This document shows positions 54,472 through 64,000 of a DNA stretch of 64,000 nucleotides, in pieces; within the stretch, counting starts at the first letter, position 1; the number at the start of each line of letters is the position of its first letter. The DNA is from Limnanthes douglasii subsp. nivea (taxonomy: Eukaryota > Streptophyta > Magnoliopsida > Brassicales > Limnanthaceae): NCBI GenBank assembly GCA_036936605.1, contig JAUPFV010000004.1, forward strand, positions 297,766,009-297,830,008, given 5' to 3'. The notes under the pieces were generated by a model. That model did no database searches. It saw nothing but the letters and a program-made list of their open reading frames with translations, and was not told where the DNA came from. The translations under genes were made by a program, and so were the position numbers.

Positions 54472-56469
54472 ATGAATCCGGACGTACCAGAGGTACGACC
54501 AGCTTTGCTTGAAGTGGTGGGGGAAAATGATGAATATTCCATCGAGGAGTGTGATAGATTAAAGGGAGAAATAGAAGCTCTGAGGGCAGAGAAGACAAAG
54601 ATGGGCATAAAAGAGAAGTCAAAGGCATCAGTTGCTCATCATACTGACAACCCTAGAGAGCATGAGCCTTCGAAGACCCATGTGAGTACGAAGAAGACTC
54701 ATGCTAGCTCCAAAAAGTCTCATCGGTCCAAGCCAGTGGAGAGCTCTGATTCAGACTCAGAATCTTCCAGTAGCTCCTCAGACGAAGATGAAATTGAAGA
54801 ATCCTTGTCCTCCAGCAGCGATGAGGGTCGATCTAAAAAGAAACAAAAATTGGTTAAGAAGTATTCAAGAAAAAGGGATAGTCATGGAAAGTTAAAGAGG
54901 CATATAGGCAAAGGATCATCTCATAGCCGGAGACACATAGACCGGATGCTGGTGGATCCTTTTGCCTTCCATGATGAGCCAGGTATCTTTGCAACTCCTA
55001 ACGAAGATACCGTTTTCAGTCGTGGCCGGAATTGGAGACAGTCTCCATTGTCTTCCAAGATCCTATCCGGGAACCTCCCCAAGAGGTTCGATAGCACGAA
55101 GATGGAAAAATACGATGGCAGTAAAGACCCGGACAATCACTTGGAACAATTCAAAAATTTCATGATGAATTCCGATGATGACGATAAGTTTCTTTGTAGA
55201 GCATTCTCCCAGTCTTTTACGGGGAGTGCCTTGAAGTGGTATAACATCCTACCACAGGGGTGCATCAGAAATTTGGATACCTTTTGGGTGGCCTTCCGGA
55301 GGCAGTTTGTTGGAAGTAAAGAGGTAAAGGGCAATGGAGATACAATTATACATTATGCCCAAGAACCGAATGAATCTCTGAAGGAATATATAAATCGCTT
55401 TGTAAATACAAAAAATGGGTTGGCTGATTGCTTCGAGCAAGTAGCAATAGCTTCTCTGAGGCAGGGCTTAAACCCTGGAAATTTGGCTGATTCAGTGACC
55501 AGAAAAAAGGCCATGACATGGGGAGGTTTACTGAATCAGGTCGGAAAGCAAATTAACGTGGATGAAACAAAGAAAACTAGGGTGCACAGGCAGGTGAGGT
55601 CTTCCCCGGTTGCACCAAACCCCAATCGATATCAGGCCGGGAACAAGGCAAGGGAGGCCGGGCAGGGTCATAACAGAGCTAAAGCTCAGTCTCAGCCAGC
55701 TGCGCCTGCCCAGAGTCAACAATCTAGAAATAAGAGAGGGCCTTGGGTTCAACCGGAGTGGTTTGCTGAGTTAAAAGAAAGTGTAGCCACCATTTATGAC
55801 CAAACAAAGGAAGAAGTACACTATAGAAGGCCGGCTGCACTACAATCTTCTAGGGAGCATCGTAACAATTCCTTCTGTCAATACCATAATGATACTGGCC
55901 ATACCACTGACGATTGCATTGATTTAAAGCAAGAAGTCCAGAATTTGATTGAAAGAGGAAATTTGGGAGCGTATGTTAAAAGAAGAGGAGGAAATAGTCC
56001 TGATAATGCTCATCGGCGTGGTCCAAACAATGCAGGCACATCCGCTCCGGAGGGAGCTATAGTGATAGTCGAGAGGTTCGATGTAGAGTCAGAATACTTG
56101 GACCCTGATACAACTCGAAACAAAGTGGGTGCCATTGAGGAACGTTGTAAAACAGTGTCTGGGCTTATTAACTTTTTTGAGTCACTCACAATTTTCGGAG
56201 GGGATACCATAAGAGCACCCACTGCTTCTTCGAGGAAGAGGCATGTTCATACATTAGCTACCCAACTGGAGGGAGGCATGACTTCCTATCAATCGCATAT
56301 TCCATTTCCCTTCATTGTGTTCGATGAGGATGACTTGAAGGATATAGCAGGTCCTCATGAAGATGCTGTTGTCATAGGAACATCCATTGGGGGCAATGAC
56401 ATAAGACGAATTTTGGTGGATACTGGGAGTTTAGCCAATATCCTCTTTTTAACTTCTTACAAAAGATGA
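54472..56469 (+). CDS. gag: Element E gag with protease N-terminus, intact frame
   Basis: 665 codons from MNPDVPEVRPALLEVVGEND. The N-terminus is acidic and coiled, then comes a Ser/Lys-rich stretch (SESSSSSSDEDE), the gag core (YDGSKDPDNHLEQFKNFMMN and LKWYNILPQGCIRNLDTFW), a Gln/Ala-rich linker, the knuckle CQYHNDTGHTTDDC, and GLINFFESLTIFGGDT before the protease site LVDTGSLANILF. It is the only complete gag frame in the window and the best reference for the broken copies. It ends at 56469 because a one-base deletion shifts the frame inside the protease. Confidence 0.87.
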   Translation: MNPDVPEVRPALLEVVGENDEYSIEECDRLKGEIEALRAEKTKMGIKEKSKASVAHHTDNPREHEPSKTHVSTKKTHASSKKSHRSKPVESSDSDSESSSSSSDEDEIEESLSSSSDEGRSKKKQKLVKKYSRKRDSHGKLKRHIGKGSSHSRRHIDRMLVDPFAFHDEPGIFATPNEDTVFSRGRNWRQSPLSSKILSGNLPKRFDSTKMEKYDGSKDPDNHLEQFKNFMMNSDDDDKFLCRAFSQSFTGSALKWYNILPQGCIRNLDTFWVAFRRQFVGSKEVKGNGDTIIHYAQEPNESLKEYINRFVNTKNGLADCFEQVAIASLRQGLNPGNLADSVTRKKAMTWGGLLNQVGKQINVDETKKTRVHRQVRSSPVAPNPNRYQAGNKAREAGQGHNRAKAQSQPAAPAQSQQSRNKRGPWVQPEWFAELKESVATIYDQTKEEVHYRRPAALQSSREHRNNSFCQYHNDTGHTTDDCIDLKQEVQNLIERGNLGAYVKRRGGNSPDNAHRRGPNNAGTSAPEGAIVIVERFDVESEYLDPDTTRNKVGAIEERCKTVSGLINFFESLTIFGGDTIRAPTASSRKRHVHTLATQLEGGMTSYQSHIPFPFIVFDEDDLKDIAGPHEDAVVIGTSIGGNDIRRILVDTGSLANILFLTSYKR

Positions 56470-57170
56470 AAAATCCTGCGGTAATTCAGCATTCGAACAG
56501 GTCAATTGTGGGTTTCACTGGAAGCTCAGCAGATGTGATCGGGGAGTTCGAAGAGGAAGTCTTGTTGGGCAAGGGCCCTTTTAAGAAGATGGTTAGAATA
56601 CTGTTTGTTGTAGTGGATTGTCCCACTTGTTATAATGCTATTCTAGGGAGGTCTTGGCTCTCTAGGATGCATGCAGTGGCCTCAACAGTCCACCAATGTT
56701 TGAAATATGCTGTGCAAGGACAAGTGGGAGTTGTTCAGAGCAACCAAAAGATTCCAAGAGAGTGTTATGCAACAGCACTGGCTCCTCGGACGTTGGGAGC
56801 AGTTCGTATCAATGAGGAATAACAGTTTGAGGGGCTTCCTGGGGGTGAGGGTGAAATTGATGACCCCAGAGAGACCCCTGGAGTTTTAATATCGGTTGAA
56901 GAAGTTGAAACACATTCTTTAGAAGAGGGAAAAAATGTTAAGATAGGGTCTAAAATGGCATCCGAACTGATGGGTAAAATGTTGAAGTTCCTTAAAGACC
57001 ATCAGCATGTTTTTGCTTGGTGCAATGCTGATGTTACCGGGGTACCAGCGGATATCATATCACACCATTTGTCCATCCGAAGAGACATAGCGCCTGTGGT
57101 ATAAAAAAGAAGAGTTTTTTCCAAGGAAAAGGCTGATGTCATCGTTCAAGAAGTCGACAGGCTTACTAAA
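56466..57170 (+). pseudogene. Element E protease C-terminus and linker to RT, broken
   Basis: Continues the protease (GRSWLSRMHAVASTVHQCLK) to a TAA at 56820-56822, then the linker (HQHVFAWCNADVTGVPADII) to a second TAA at 57102-57104 just before RT. Other copies have a Gln codon at the latter site. Confidence 0.75.
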
Positions 57171-58655
57171 ATGGGGCATATAAAGGAGTCTCAGTATCCT
57201 TTATGGACAACCAATCCGGTCTTGGTGAAACATAAAAATGGCAAGTGGCGTATGTGTATTGATTTTACAGATCTCAATAGGGCTTGCCCAAAGGATTTGT
57301 ATCCTGTCCCCCGGATTGATCAGCTGGTGGATTCTACATCTGGGAATAAGCTACTATCTTTCATGGATTCCTTCTCCGGGTATAACCAGATTCAAGTAGA
57401 TCCGGAGGATGAGGAGCATACTACGTTTGTCACTGATAGGGGCCTTCATTGTTACAAGGTGATTCCATTTGGGTTAAAAAATGCCGGGGCTACCTATCAG
57501 AGGTTAGTAAACAAAGCTTTTTCTTATCAAATTGGAAGAAATATGGAAGTATACATCGATGACATGATGGTTAAAAGTGTGGACGAAGAGCTACACATGG
57601 CAGACCTCCAAGAAACTTTTACCAACTTAGTAAAAGTAAATTTGAAACTAAATCCAGAAAAGTGTGTGTTCGGAGTACAGTCCGGAAAATTCCTAAGGTA
57701 CATAATAAGTGAGCAAGGAATACAGCCTGATCCGGACCAGCTTAGTGCTCTATTTCAAATGGAGCCTCCTCGGAATATTAAAGAAGTGCAACGGTTGACT
57801 GGGAGGTTGGCTGCGTTAAATCGATTCATCTCGAGGTCTTCGGACAGATGTGCCCCGTTTTTTCAAACCTTAAAAGGTGCAAAGGGATTTGACTGGACTT
57901 CACAATGTGATGAGTCCTTCAATGAGATTAAAAAACATCTGTCCTCCCCCAAGACTTTATTTAAACCTGTTGATGGAGAGACACTCTTCGTATATTTGGC
58001 AGTTTCCAGTTGTGCCATCAGTGCTGTATTGGTAAGGGAGGTGGATAATTATCCCCGTCCAGTGTATTACATCAGCAAGAGCTTGATAGATGCAGAAAAA
58101 TGCTATCTAAAGCTTGAAAAGTTAGCGCTAGCCCTGGTAATTGCTGCTAGGAAGATGAGGCCTTATTTTCAGGCTCATCCTATTATTTTCCGGACATCCT
58201 ATCCCCTGAAAAACGTTTTACAAAAGGCGGATATTTCAAGTAGAATGACTAAGTGGTCAGTAGAACTGGGGGACTTCGATATTGATTTTGCTCCTCGAAC
58301 AGCGATCAAAGCCCAAGCTGTGGCTGATTTCTTAGTTGAATTCCACTCTGATAGGGATACAAAGCAAACGACTAAGATGAAAGATAAAAAGGTCTGGGTA
58401 ATCCGGACGGATGGTGGATCAAGTACTATGGGATGTGGTGCAGGGGTATGCTTGACCTCTCCATATGGTGACAAAATGTACCAAGCTATATGTTTTGCTT
58501 TTAGGGCTTCTAACAATGAGTCCGAATATGAAGCTGCTATAGCTGGTTTAAAGTTAGCTTTTATTTGTGGAGCTAAAAGGGTCAAGTTGATGAGTGATTC
58601 CCAGCTTCTTATCCATCATGCACAAGGTCAATCTGAAGCAAAAAAGAGCAACTAA
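57171..58655 (+). CDS. pol: Element E RT, RNase H and part of second RNase H
   Basis: 494 open codons: RT (KWRMCIDFTDLNRACPKD, YIDDMMV), RNase H (VYYISKSLIDAEKCYLKLE) and second RNase H (RTDGGSSTMGCGAGVCLTSP, SDSQLLIHHAQGQSEAKK). The frame breaks at an A-run near 58645, where D has an extra G. Catalytic residues look intact. Confidence 0.85.
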   Translation: MGHIKESQYPLWTTNPVLVKHKNGKWRMCIDFTDLNRACPKDLYPVPRIDQLVDSTSGNKLLSFMDSFSGYNQIQVDPEDEEHTTFVTDRGLHCYKVIPFGLKNAGATYQRLVNKAFSYQIGRNMEVYIDDMMVKSVDEELHMADLQETFTNLVKVNLKLNPEKCVFGVQSGKFLRYIISEQGIQPDPDQLSALFQMEPPRNIKEVQRLTGRLAALNRFISRSSDRCAPFFQTLKGAKGFDWTSQCDESFNEIKKHLSSPKTLFKPVDGETLFVYLAVSSCAISAVLVREVDNYPRPVYYISKSLIDAEKCYLKLEKLALALVIAARKMRPYFQAHPIIFRTSYPLKNVLQKADISSRMTKWSVELGDFDIDFAPRTAIKAQAVADFLVEFHSDRDTKQTTKMKDKKVWVIRTDGGSSTMGCGAGVCLTSPYGDKMYQAICFAFRASNNESEYEAAIAGLKLAFICGAKRVKLMSDSQLLIHHAQGQSEAKKSN

Positions 58656-60110
58656 TAAAATACTTACTTCTTCTCAAAGATGTGGCACTTAAGTTCAAGA
58701 GTATTATTTATGAGCACATACCCCAAACAAAAAATGAACTAGCAGACTCCTTGGCAACCATAGCCTATACTGAATCATACCCTTGGATCCATGTATTGGA
58801 GTGCCCTTCTATTCAACTCAATATGGGTAAGGAGGAAGAAAGCTTCGATATACAGATGGAACAACCCCAAGGTTGGAGGTTTCCTCTCCTTCAATATCTC
58901 TCCGATGGCATCTTACCTCCGGATAAGTCAATAGCAATAAAAGTGAAGTACAAGGCTCGTGGTTTTATCATACTAAGAAATGTTCTTTATAAAAAGTATT
59001 ACAGTAAACTCCTCTTACGATGTTTGGGGGTTGATGAATCTCAAATAGTCCTCTCCGAATTACATGATGGTGAGGGATCCGCTCACTGTGGATTCAGGGC
59101 TCTAACAAGAAGAGTTTTATTGGCTGGTTATTATTGGCCCTCAATAATGCAAGATGCTAAGGAGCTGGTGAGGAGGTGTGACCCATGCCAGAGATATAGC
59201 AATGAAATTCATATCCTAGCCATCCCTTTTAGAGTCAATTTCTAAGCCTATACTTTTTGCTCGATGGGGTTTGGATTTGGTGGGACCTCTACCTATGGCA
59301 TCCAGAGGACGTAGGATAATAATTATTGCTATTGATTATTTTTCGAAGTGGATCGAAGCAACCCCACTGGCAGGAACAACATCAAAAGCTGTCATAAAAT
59401 TCATTTTATCCAATATCTGTTGCAGATTTGGCATTCCACAGAAGATAACGACAGACAATGGGCCACAGTTCGACAACAAGGAAATGGAGAGTTTCTGTGC
59501 CTCTAGAGGTATACAACATTGTTTTTCTTCACCTTTCCACCCACAAGCAAATGGTCAGGTTGAAGTGGCTAACAGAACTATACTGTCCGGTTTGAAGAAA
59601 AATTTAGAACGGGCTGCTGGAAAATGGCCTAGTTATTTACAAGAGGTTTTGTGGGCCTACCGGACTACACCATTGGCTGCAACACAAGAGTCACCTTTTG
59701 CCTTGGTCTATGGGATGGATGCCATAGCTCCCATAGAAGCAACTCTCCTTTTATTTCGAGTTCACAATTTCTCCGAACACGCTAACGAGGGGACTATCCG
59801 AGGTCAACTTGATTTGATAGAGGAAAGAAGAGTTAAGGCACACCTTAGAGCTGTGCACTATCAAGGTTTAATTAGAAGCAGGCTTGCTTCCAAAGTTAAA
59901 AGAAGAGATTTTCAGCCGGGGGATAAGGTCTTAAGGAAAGTCTTCTTGCACACTAAAGAGAAGCTGCTTGGCAAACTAGCCCCAACTTGGGAAGGACCCT
60001 ATATGGTCATTGAAAGGCTTAAACCTGGGACATACTGGCTAGAAGACAAGGATGGAAGGTTTTTGAATCACACTTGGAATATTGAGCACCTCCAGATGTA
60101 CTTGGAGTAG
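58656..60110 (+). pseudogene. pol: Element E second RNase H tail and integrase
   Basis: The segment 58682-59245 holds the end of RNase H (ENELADSLATIAYTES-type block) and the integrase zinc region (LHDGEGSAHCGFRAL, CDPCQRY). A one-base insertion near 59230 shifts to 59271-60110, the catalytic core and C-terminus (DLVGPLPMASRGRR, TTDNGPQFDN, HPQANGQVEVANRTI), ending HLQMYLE. All three acidic catalytic residues are present, unlike D. Confidence 0.83.
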
Positions 60111-60618
60111 AAGCTATGTAAATATTTACTTGTTTAAAAATCCATGTAAATATTTAGGGGCATACTCTTTGCTACCCTGGTGGCGCGGGGAGGTTTTAAT
60201 GAGGTGTCCGGGCTCTTTTATAAAATTTGATGCCTTCTTAAAAATTCGGAGTGTTCTTATTTTGTTTCTTGTCAAATTTTTGTTTAAACACCGGCCGGAT
60301 TGAATTAAAGGTGTGGTGACTACTTAAACATTTGTCATCGGAGAATTTAAATACTCTCACTTTAAGATGTTTATGAATAACTAAGGGCTATTTAAACATT
60401 AGCCACCAAAATTGAAAAACTATGAAAGAATGCAAGAGTTGTGCAAAATAAACATACTCATTAAAACGACCGAAGTGCCTTGGCCATCTAAGGACTTTAA
60501 ATTGTCAACAAAAGCAAAAAGATCTGTCCGGTCAAACACCGGACATAGTTACAAGAATGCCTTGGCCTTCCAAGGACTTTAGTTCAATCAAAACAAAAGG
60601 TAAAAGATAATTGATATT
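60111..60618. other. Element E region between integrase and antisense gene, with hairpins
   Basis: Conserved block CCCTGGTGGCGCGGGGAGGT near 60174, and hairpin-type phrases CCTTGGCCATCTAAGG (about 60478) and CCTTGGCCTTCCAAGG (about 60560), as in D. Confidence 0.55.
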
Positions 60619-63030
60619 CTAAGACTGAGCCTTTGAAGACGGCTCAGCCTCACTTGTTTTCTTCTTCTTGAGGTCATCATTCTCCTCACCTGGACTCTCC
60701 CCGGTGTTCTCTTCTTCATCGGATGAGGACGCACTGGAGAAGTCAAATCTGTCACCCTCAGCCATTGTATGGAAGGGAAGGTCTTCGTACTCTACATAAG
60801 TCCACAAATCTCCCAGATTCCTCTTCGGGAACTTTTCGTGAAAGAGCAAGACCATGTCCGACTTCACTTTGGCATAACAGGAGGTTTTCAAAGTAGTCAC
60901 CCAGTCCTTCAAGCCCTGTAATGTCGACACCGTCAATATTGATGTCTCCTCCTCCAACCTCATCAGTTTGAAAGTCACCAGGGATCTCTTCTGCTCTTGT
61001 CGGATCAGTAGGGTTAACAGGAGGGAGGGGCTCCGGGGGCCGGAGAAAAGTTCATCACCCCTGGAGGTCTTTTTCTTCTTGGCCTTCCTGTCTTTGCTTT
61101 CTGCTCCCCGTTTCCTGTCTCTCTTAGGAACCCTTGGGGGTTTTGGAGATCCCACTTCTTCCCTAGTACTCTCCTGCTCCACAACTTCTAGAAGAGCAGC
61201 ATCAATCTGACTTGGAACTGGCCCCTCTTGGTTTGTTGGAGCAGTTTCCTCCGCTTTGGTGGGATTAGCCTCACCCACACTCTTCTTGCCTTTCTTTTTA
61301 TTTCCTTTCATCTTACTTGGGGCCTTGGCTCGACCTGGAAAATACAGTGACCCGTCCGGTGCGTGTGTTCTTTTAAGGACTACATTAGGAGGGGGTGGTG
61401 TGGTAAGTTCCTCCCAGGTCAAGTCCCTCCGGCCAGTAGCGTTCTAGAGGTGGGACCTTGCAAGATTGCCTTCGGTAAAGGCGTCATGAAAGCGATTTCT
61501 CCACTTTTCGGCAGCCCAAGTATTTATCTTGGTGCAAGTGATCTGTCTGGCCTTTAAATAGTCGTTGAAGTCTTTGGGCAGCACTATTAAGAAACAAAAA
61601 AAAAGGTTAGATGAACAAATTTGTAAAGAATAAAGATGGGATCCTTACCATCACTTCACCATCTGCTGGTGAGGAGACTTGGGTTGGTACCAACTTTGAT
61701 CTTCCTCCCATTCTCCCAGGCACCACTCATAAACAAAAACTGAGTCCTCCAATTTCTCTCCGACTCAAGCAGGTGGTGAAGTGAGTCCTCCAATTTCTCT
61801 CCAATTTCTCTCCGACTCACCCATATTGTAGTGATAGAAGGGAATATGGTGGTTTCTGTAGAGGCTTGCCACAGCTGCGAATTCCTCCATTGGTAGAGGA
61901 ATTCCGGAGAGCCTGGAGGCCATGATGCAGGCCATAAGAGTGTACCAGGCATTTGGGCTCAGTTGACTTGGACAAAGCTTGATGAGGTGAAAGTACCTGA
62001 CTATCTCCAGATCTAGGGGAAACCTTAACCCCCAGTTAAAGAGCTCATAGAAGATAACTATTTCACCGAGCTTGCAGTCCATTGGGGTTTCAGGGTCTAT
62101 TGGGATTCTTATTTTTACGTTCTCCGGAATCCCCCATTTTGTACGCATCCGACCTAATTTGGCTGTGTGGATGAAAGCATAAGTAATTTTTTGTAAAGCA
62201 AGAAGATACTTAACACTAACCTTGTGGAAACAAGGTCCCACTTTTCCCTCAAGGATCTCTGGCAGATCTGGGTGCCTAAGGCATAATTTTTCTTTGCCTT
62301 TATCCTTCTTGGCAGCACTAGCATCACTAGTTTGTCTGGAGACTTCAGACTCGAACGGAGCCTCTTCGATAGAATCCTCCATTACTTCCTCCATTACCGA
62401 GGAGGGGTTTTCAGTTGTTTTTGGGAGAGGGGAGTTAGGAGTTGGTTCAGTCTGACCTCCGGACTGTTGGGCTTCAATGCTTTCCTGAACTCTGGCCTCC
62501 GGCTGGGGCTCAGATGTGGTGGTTTCTCTTCAGAGGCTTGAGCACGAGGCCTCCGGTCCGGACAGCTTGTCCCTAGGAACTTTTATGGGTGCCTCTGACC
62601 CCGTGTTGCTGTCTTTGGCCTCTGATTTTGAAGGTGTGCCTTTTGAAGCCTGCCCTTTTACCAGGCGACCTCTTCTCCGATCAACTAGTTTATTGGGAGA
62701 GACATCTGCATCTGATCCCATGGCGATAAATGGGGAAGGCTTCTTGAAACTAGTAACTGCTTGCCCTGGTTCAACAGTGGGCTCCAATTCCTGAACTGAC
62801 GAGCCTGAAACAATTGGCGAAAGATTGGTTTGAAATAATCTCCTCGGTTTAACACTCCTGGTTGAAGAAGAGCCCTGGTCAGGCTCGGTGTTTGAAATTT
62901 CTGGTTTGTCGACAGGGGAAGTAGGAAGGCCTGCAGCAATGCGCCTTTCTCTTTCAACTTTTTGAGCCTTTTCTAACTCTGATAACTTAAGCCACCCGCC
63001 TTTGATTAAAGCGTTCCTAGCTGTGAACAT
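60619..63030 (-). pseudogene. Element E antisense gene (extra ORF), broken and shortened
   Basis: Start MFTARNALIKGGWLKLSELE at 63030. The first ~165 codons are open to a stop at 62530; the conserved block (FNWGLRFPLDLEIVRYFHL, SPNAWYTLMACIM, NHHIPFYHYNMG) lies in 62394-61765. A local duplication of a Ser/Glu-rich phrase near 61745-61820 disrupts the frame. The last part (61422-60619) keeps TWEELTTPPPPNVVLKRT and the acidic tail, but most of the coiled coil seen in D is deleted, so RLEEETS leads almost directly to KVKSDMVLLFHEKFPKRN. Splice-like ends occur near 61649 and 61588. Confidence 0.72.
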
Positions 63031-63130
63031 AAACTCACAACCAAAAAGAAGAATTTGTGTTTGAGAGAGAAAGCTCTGAGATTTAACAAAGTAAGTGTGA
63101 AGATGGTGATAAAAATGTAAAGAAATGCTT

Positions 63131-63314
63131 AATTTATAGTAAACACACAAAAAGATGCTTTGATACCTAGGAGAATTTGAAAGGATTTGCAATGATTAAG
63201 GAACAACGCTGATGTCATCTTCATTAAATGAAGAGGTTTCTTTTTGGAAAAGGTGGGAGCGAAATTCTAGGTGAAAAAACGGCTGAAATAACGAACCAGA
63301 GAGAGACACGTGTC
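63131..63314 (-). promoter_or_regulatory. Promoter of the antisense gene of element E (TATA and G-box)
   Basis: On the minus strand, ACTATAAATT (63131-63140) lies about 100 bp before the antisense ATG at 63030, and GACACGTGTC (63305-63314) lies about 280 bp before it, matching C and D. Confidence 0.68.
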
Positions 63315-63464
63315 CCCCGAACTCCGACAAGAAACCATTTAGTTTCATGGACTTTTTTCAGTCCGGATAAAGCTATAACACAGTTCGAAGGACCTGTCTG
63401 GATGTAATTGTCATCGGCAACATACTGTTTTTTTGGTCTTGCCAAATGATTTTGAACACCACCT

Positions 63465-63474
63465 AAAAAAGGGG
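63465..63474 (+). other. Element E polypurine tract
   Basis: AAAAAAGGGG four bases upstream of the 3' LTR, identical to element D. Confidence 0.75.
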
Positions 63475-63478
63475 CTAC

Positions 63479-63673
63479 TGATGAGTCCGGATTCTGTCAT
63501 CGCATTTTATGGAACCCAACCACCCACATTAAATGAGGGTAATGAAAATTAAATACAACCAGGCAGCTTAATTCTCCCTCTACATTCCACCCAAACATTA
63601 AATACTCACAAAACACCACAAAACTCTAGACATAAATTACAAACTTACCCTCAAACAAAAATAAACCACACCA
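63479..63673 (+). repeat. Element E 3' LTR with internal deletion
   Basis: 195 bp. It follows the 5' LTR from TGATGAGTCCGG to TTTATGGAACC, then jumps to CCAACCACCCA, omitting about 223 bp that hold the CGGACA repeats and the TATA box. Its end CCACACCA is followed by the GATAG duplication. Confidence 0.92.
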
Positions 63674-63678
63674 GATAG

Positions 63679-64000
63679 TACTTCTGAGGCTACTTATTAA
63701 CAATGAGCCAAAAATGTACAGTCTCATCGAATTAAATTTGTGACTATATTTTTGAGCCAACAAGGCTCCGAAATAAAAATATATTATTTTCATTAGATTA
63801 TCTCATATATTTCTTGGGAGGATTCATCGTCTGAACAACGAACAAGCAACATCTTCACTACAATACTCAAGGCTATTATTGGTCTCAACAATGTCGAGTA
63901 TATTCTTTTATAATTTCCCGTTTTCTTGTTTATAGTGCATAATGAAGTCTTTGTGAACCTTGATTTATTTTCTCCCAATATAATGATACCTAATTTTTTT
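63679..64000. other. Flanking DNA right of element E
   Basis: AT-rich. No exon, LTR or repeat could be supported; it should be the continuation of the sequence left of 53976. Confidence 0.5.

Larger units (their letters stand above)
53981..63673 (+). mobile_element. Element E: Tat-lineage Ty3/Gypsy retrotransposon with truncated 3' LTR
   Basis: 5' LTR 53981-54398 and 3' LTR 63479-63673, with a perfect GATAG duplication (53976-53980 and 63674-63678). Same gene order as C and D, including the antisense gene. About 12 differences in the 195 alignable LTR bases (about 6%) suggest it is the oldest of the three. Five or more stops or frameshifts in gag-pol. Confidence 0.93.

Overview
This window is plant nuclear DNA, most likely from a eudicot. 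Coding exons sit in AT-rich DNA with GT-AG introns, and a telo-box precedes the one apparent host gene. Most of the sequence is nested transposable elements. No bacterial operons, organellar genes, rRNA, tRNA or CRISPR array were found.

Layout: (1) 1-~4.9 kb: the 5' LTR end of a minus-strand Ty3/Gypsy element (element A, Tat-like) that runs off the left edge. (2) 6.0-11.1 kb: a seven-exon host gene, for which I can build a complete 1020-residue model with all splice sites in frame. It has a possible ubiquitin-like N-terminus, then a long Lys/Ser-rich disordered body containing a duplicated exon. (3) ~12-14.67 kb and 35.2-~36.6 kb: the two halves of a decayed Mutator-like (MULE) transposase gene. 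They are separated by element C (14673-35206, minus strand), a Tat-lineage retroelement. Element C is itself interrupted by element D (22342-32797, plus strand), which landed in the protease active-site codons of C. (4) 38.4-49.9 kb: an 11.5-kb MULE with terminal inverted repeats. It carries a ten-exon Ulp1-type cysteine-protease gene, a small intronless gene, and a convergent two-exon MURA-type transposase gene on the minus strand. (5) 53.0-53.9 kb: an old gag fragment, next to element E (53981-63673, plus strand), a third Tat-lineage copy with a clean 5-bp target duplication.

Elements C, D and E share one architecture: LTR, gag, protease, reverse transcriptase, RNase H, a second RNase H, integrase, then a long antisense gene before the 3' LTR. 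The antisense gene has its own conserved set-up in all three copies: a GACACGTGT core about 270-285 bp upstream of its ATG, a TATAAATT box about 100 bp upstream, and a conserved intron. LTR divergence counted by eye (D about 3%, C about 4%, E about 6%) agrees with the nesting of D inside C.

The most unusual signal is in the MULEs. Introns and spacers of the 11.5-kb MULE are saturated with a short motif (TTCGCAGC / GCATGCGAA forms, often as facing pairs) that is essentially absent from the exons. The decayed MULE shows the same behaviour with a different motif (ACGCAACC), including inside the intron at the homologous position of its transposase gene. This looks like a family-specific iterated signal of large MULEs. 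The Ulp1 gene has four premature stops, each explicable by a C-to-T change, plus an Asn at the catalytic Asp position. The MURA gene is also broken, so this copy is probably not autonomous.
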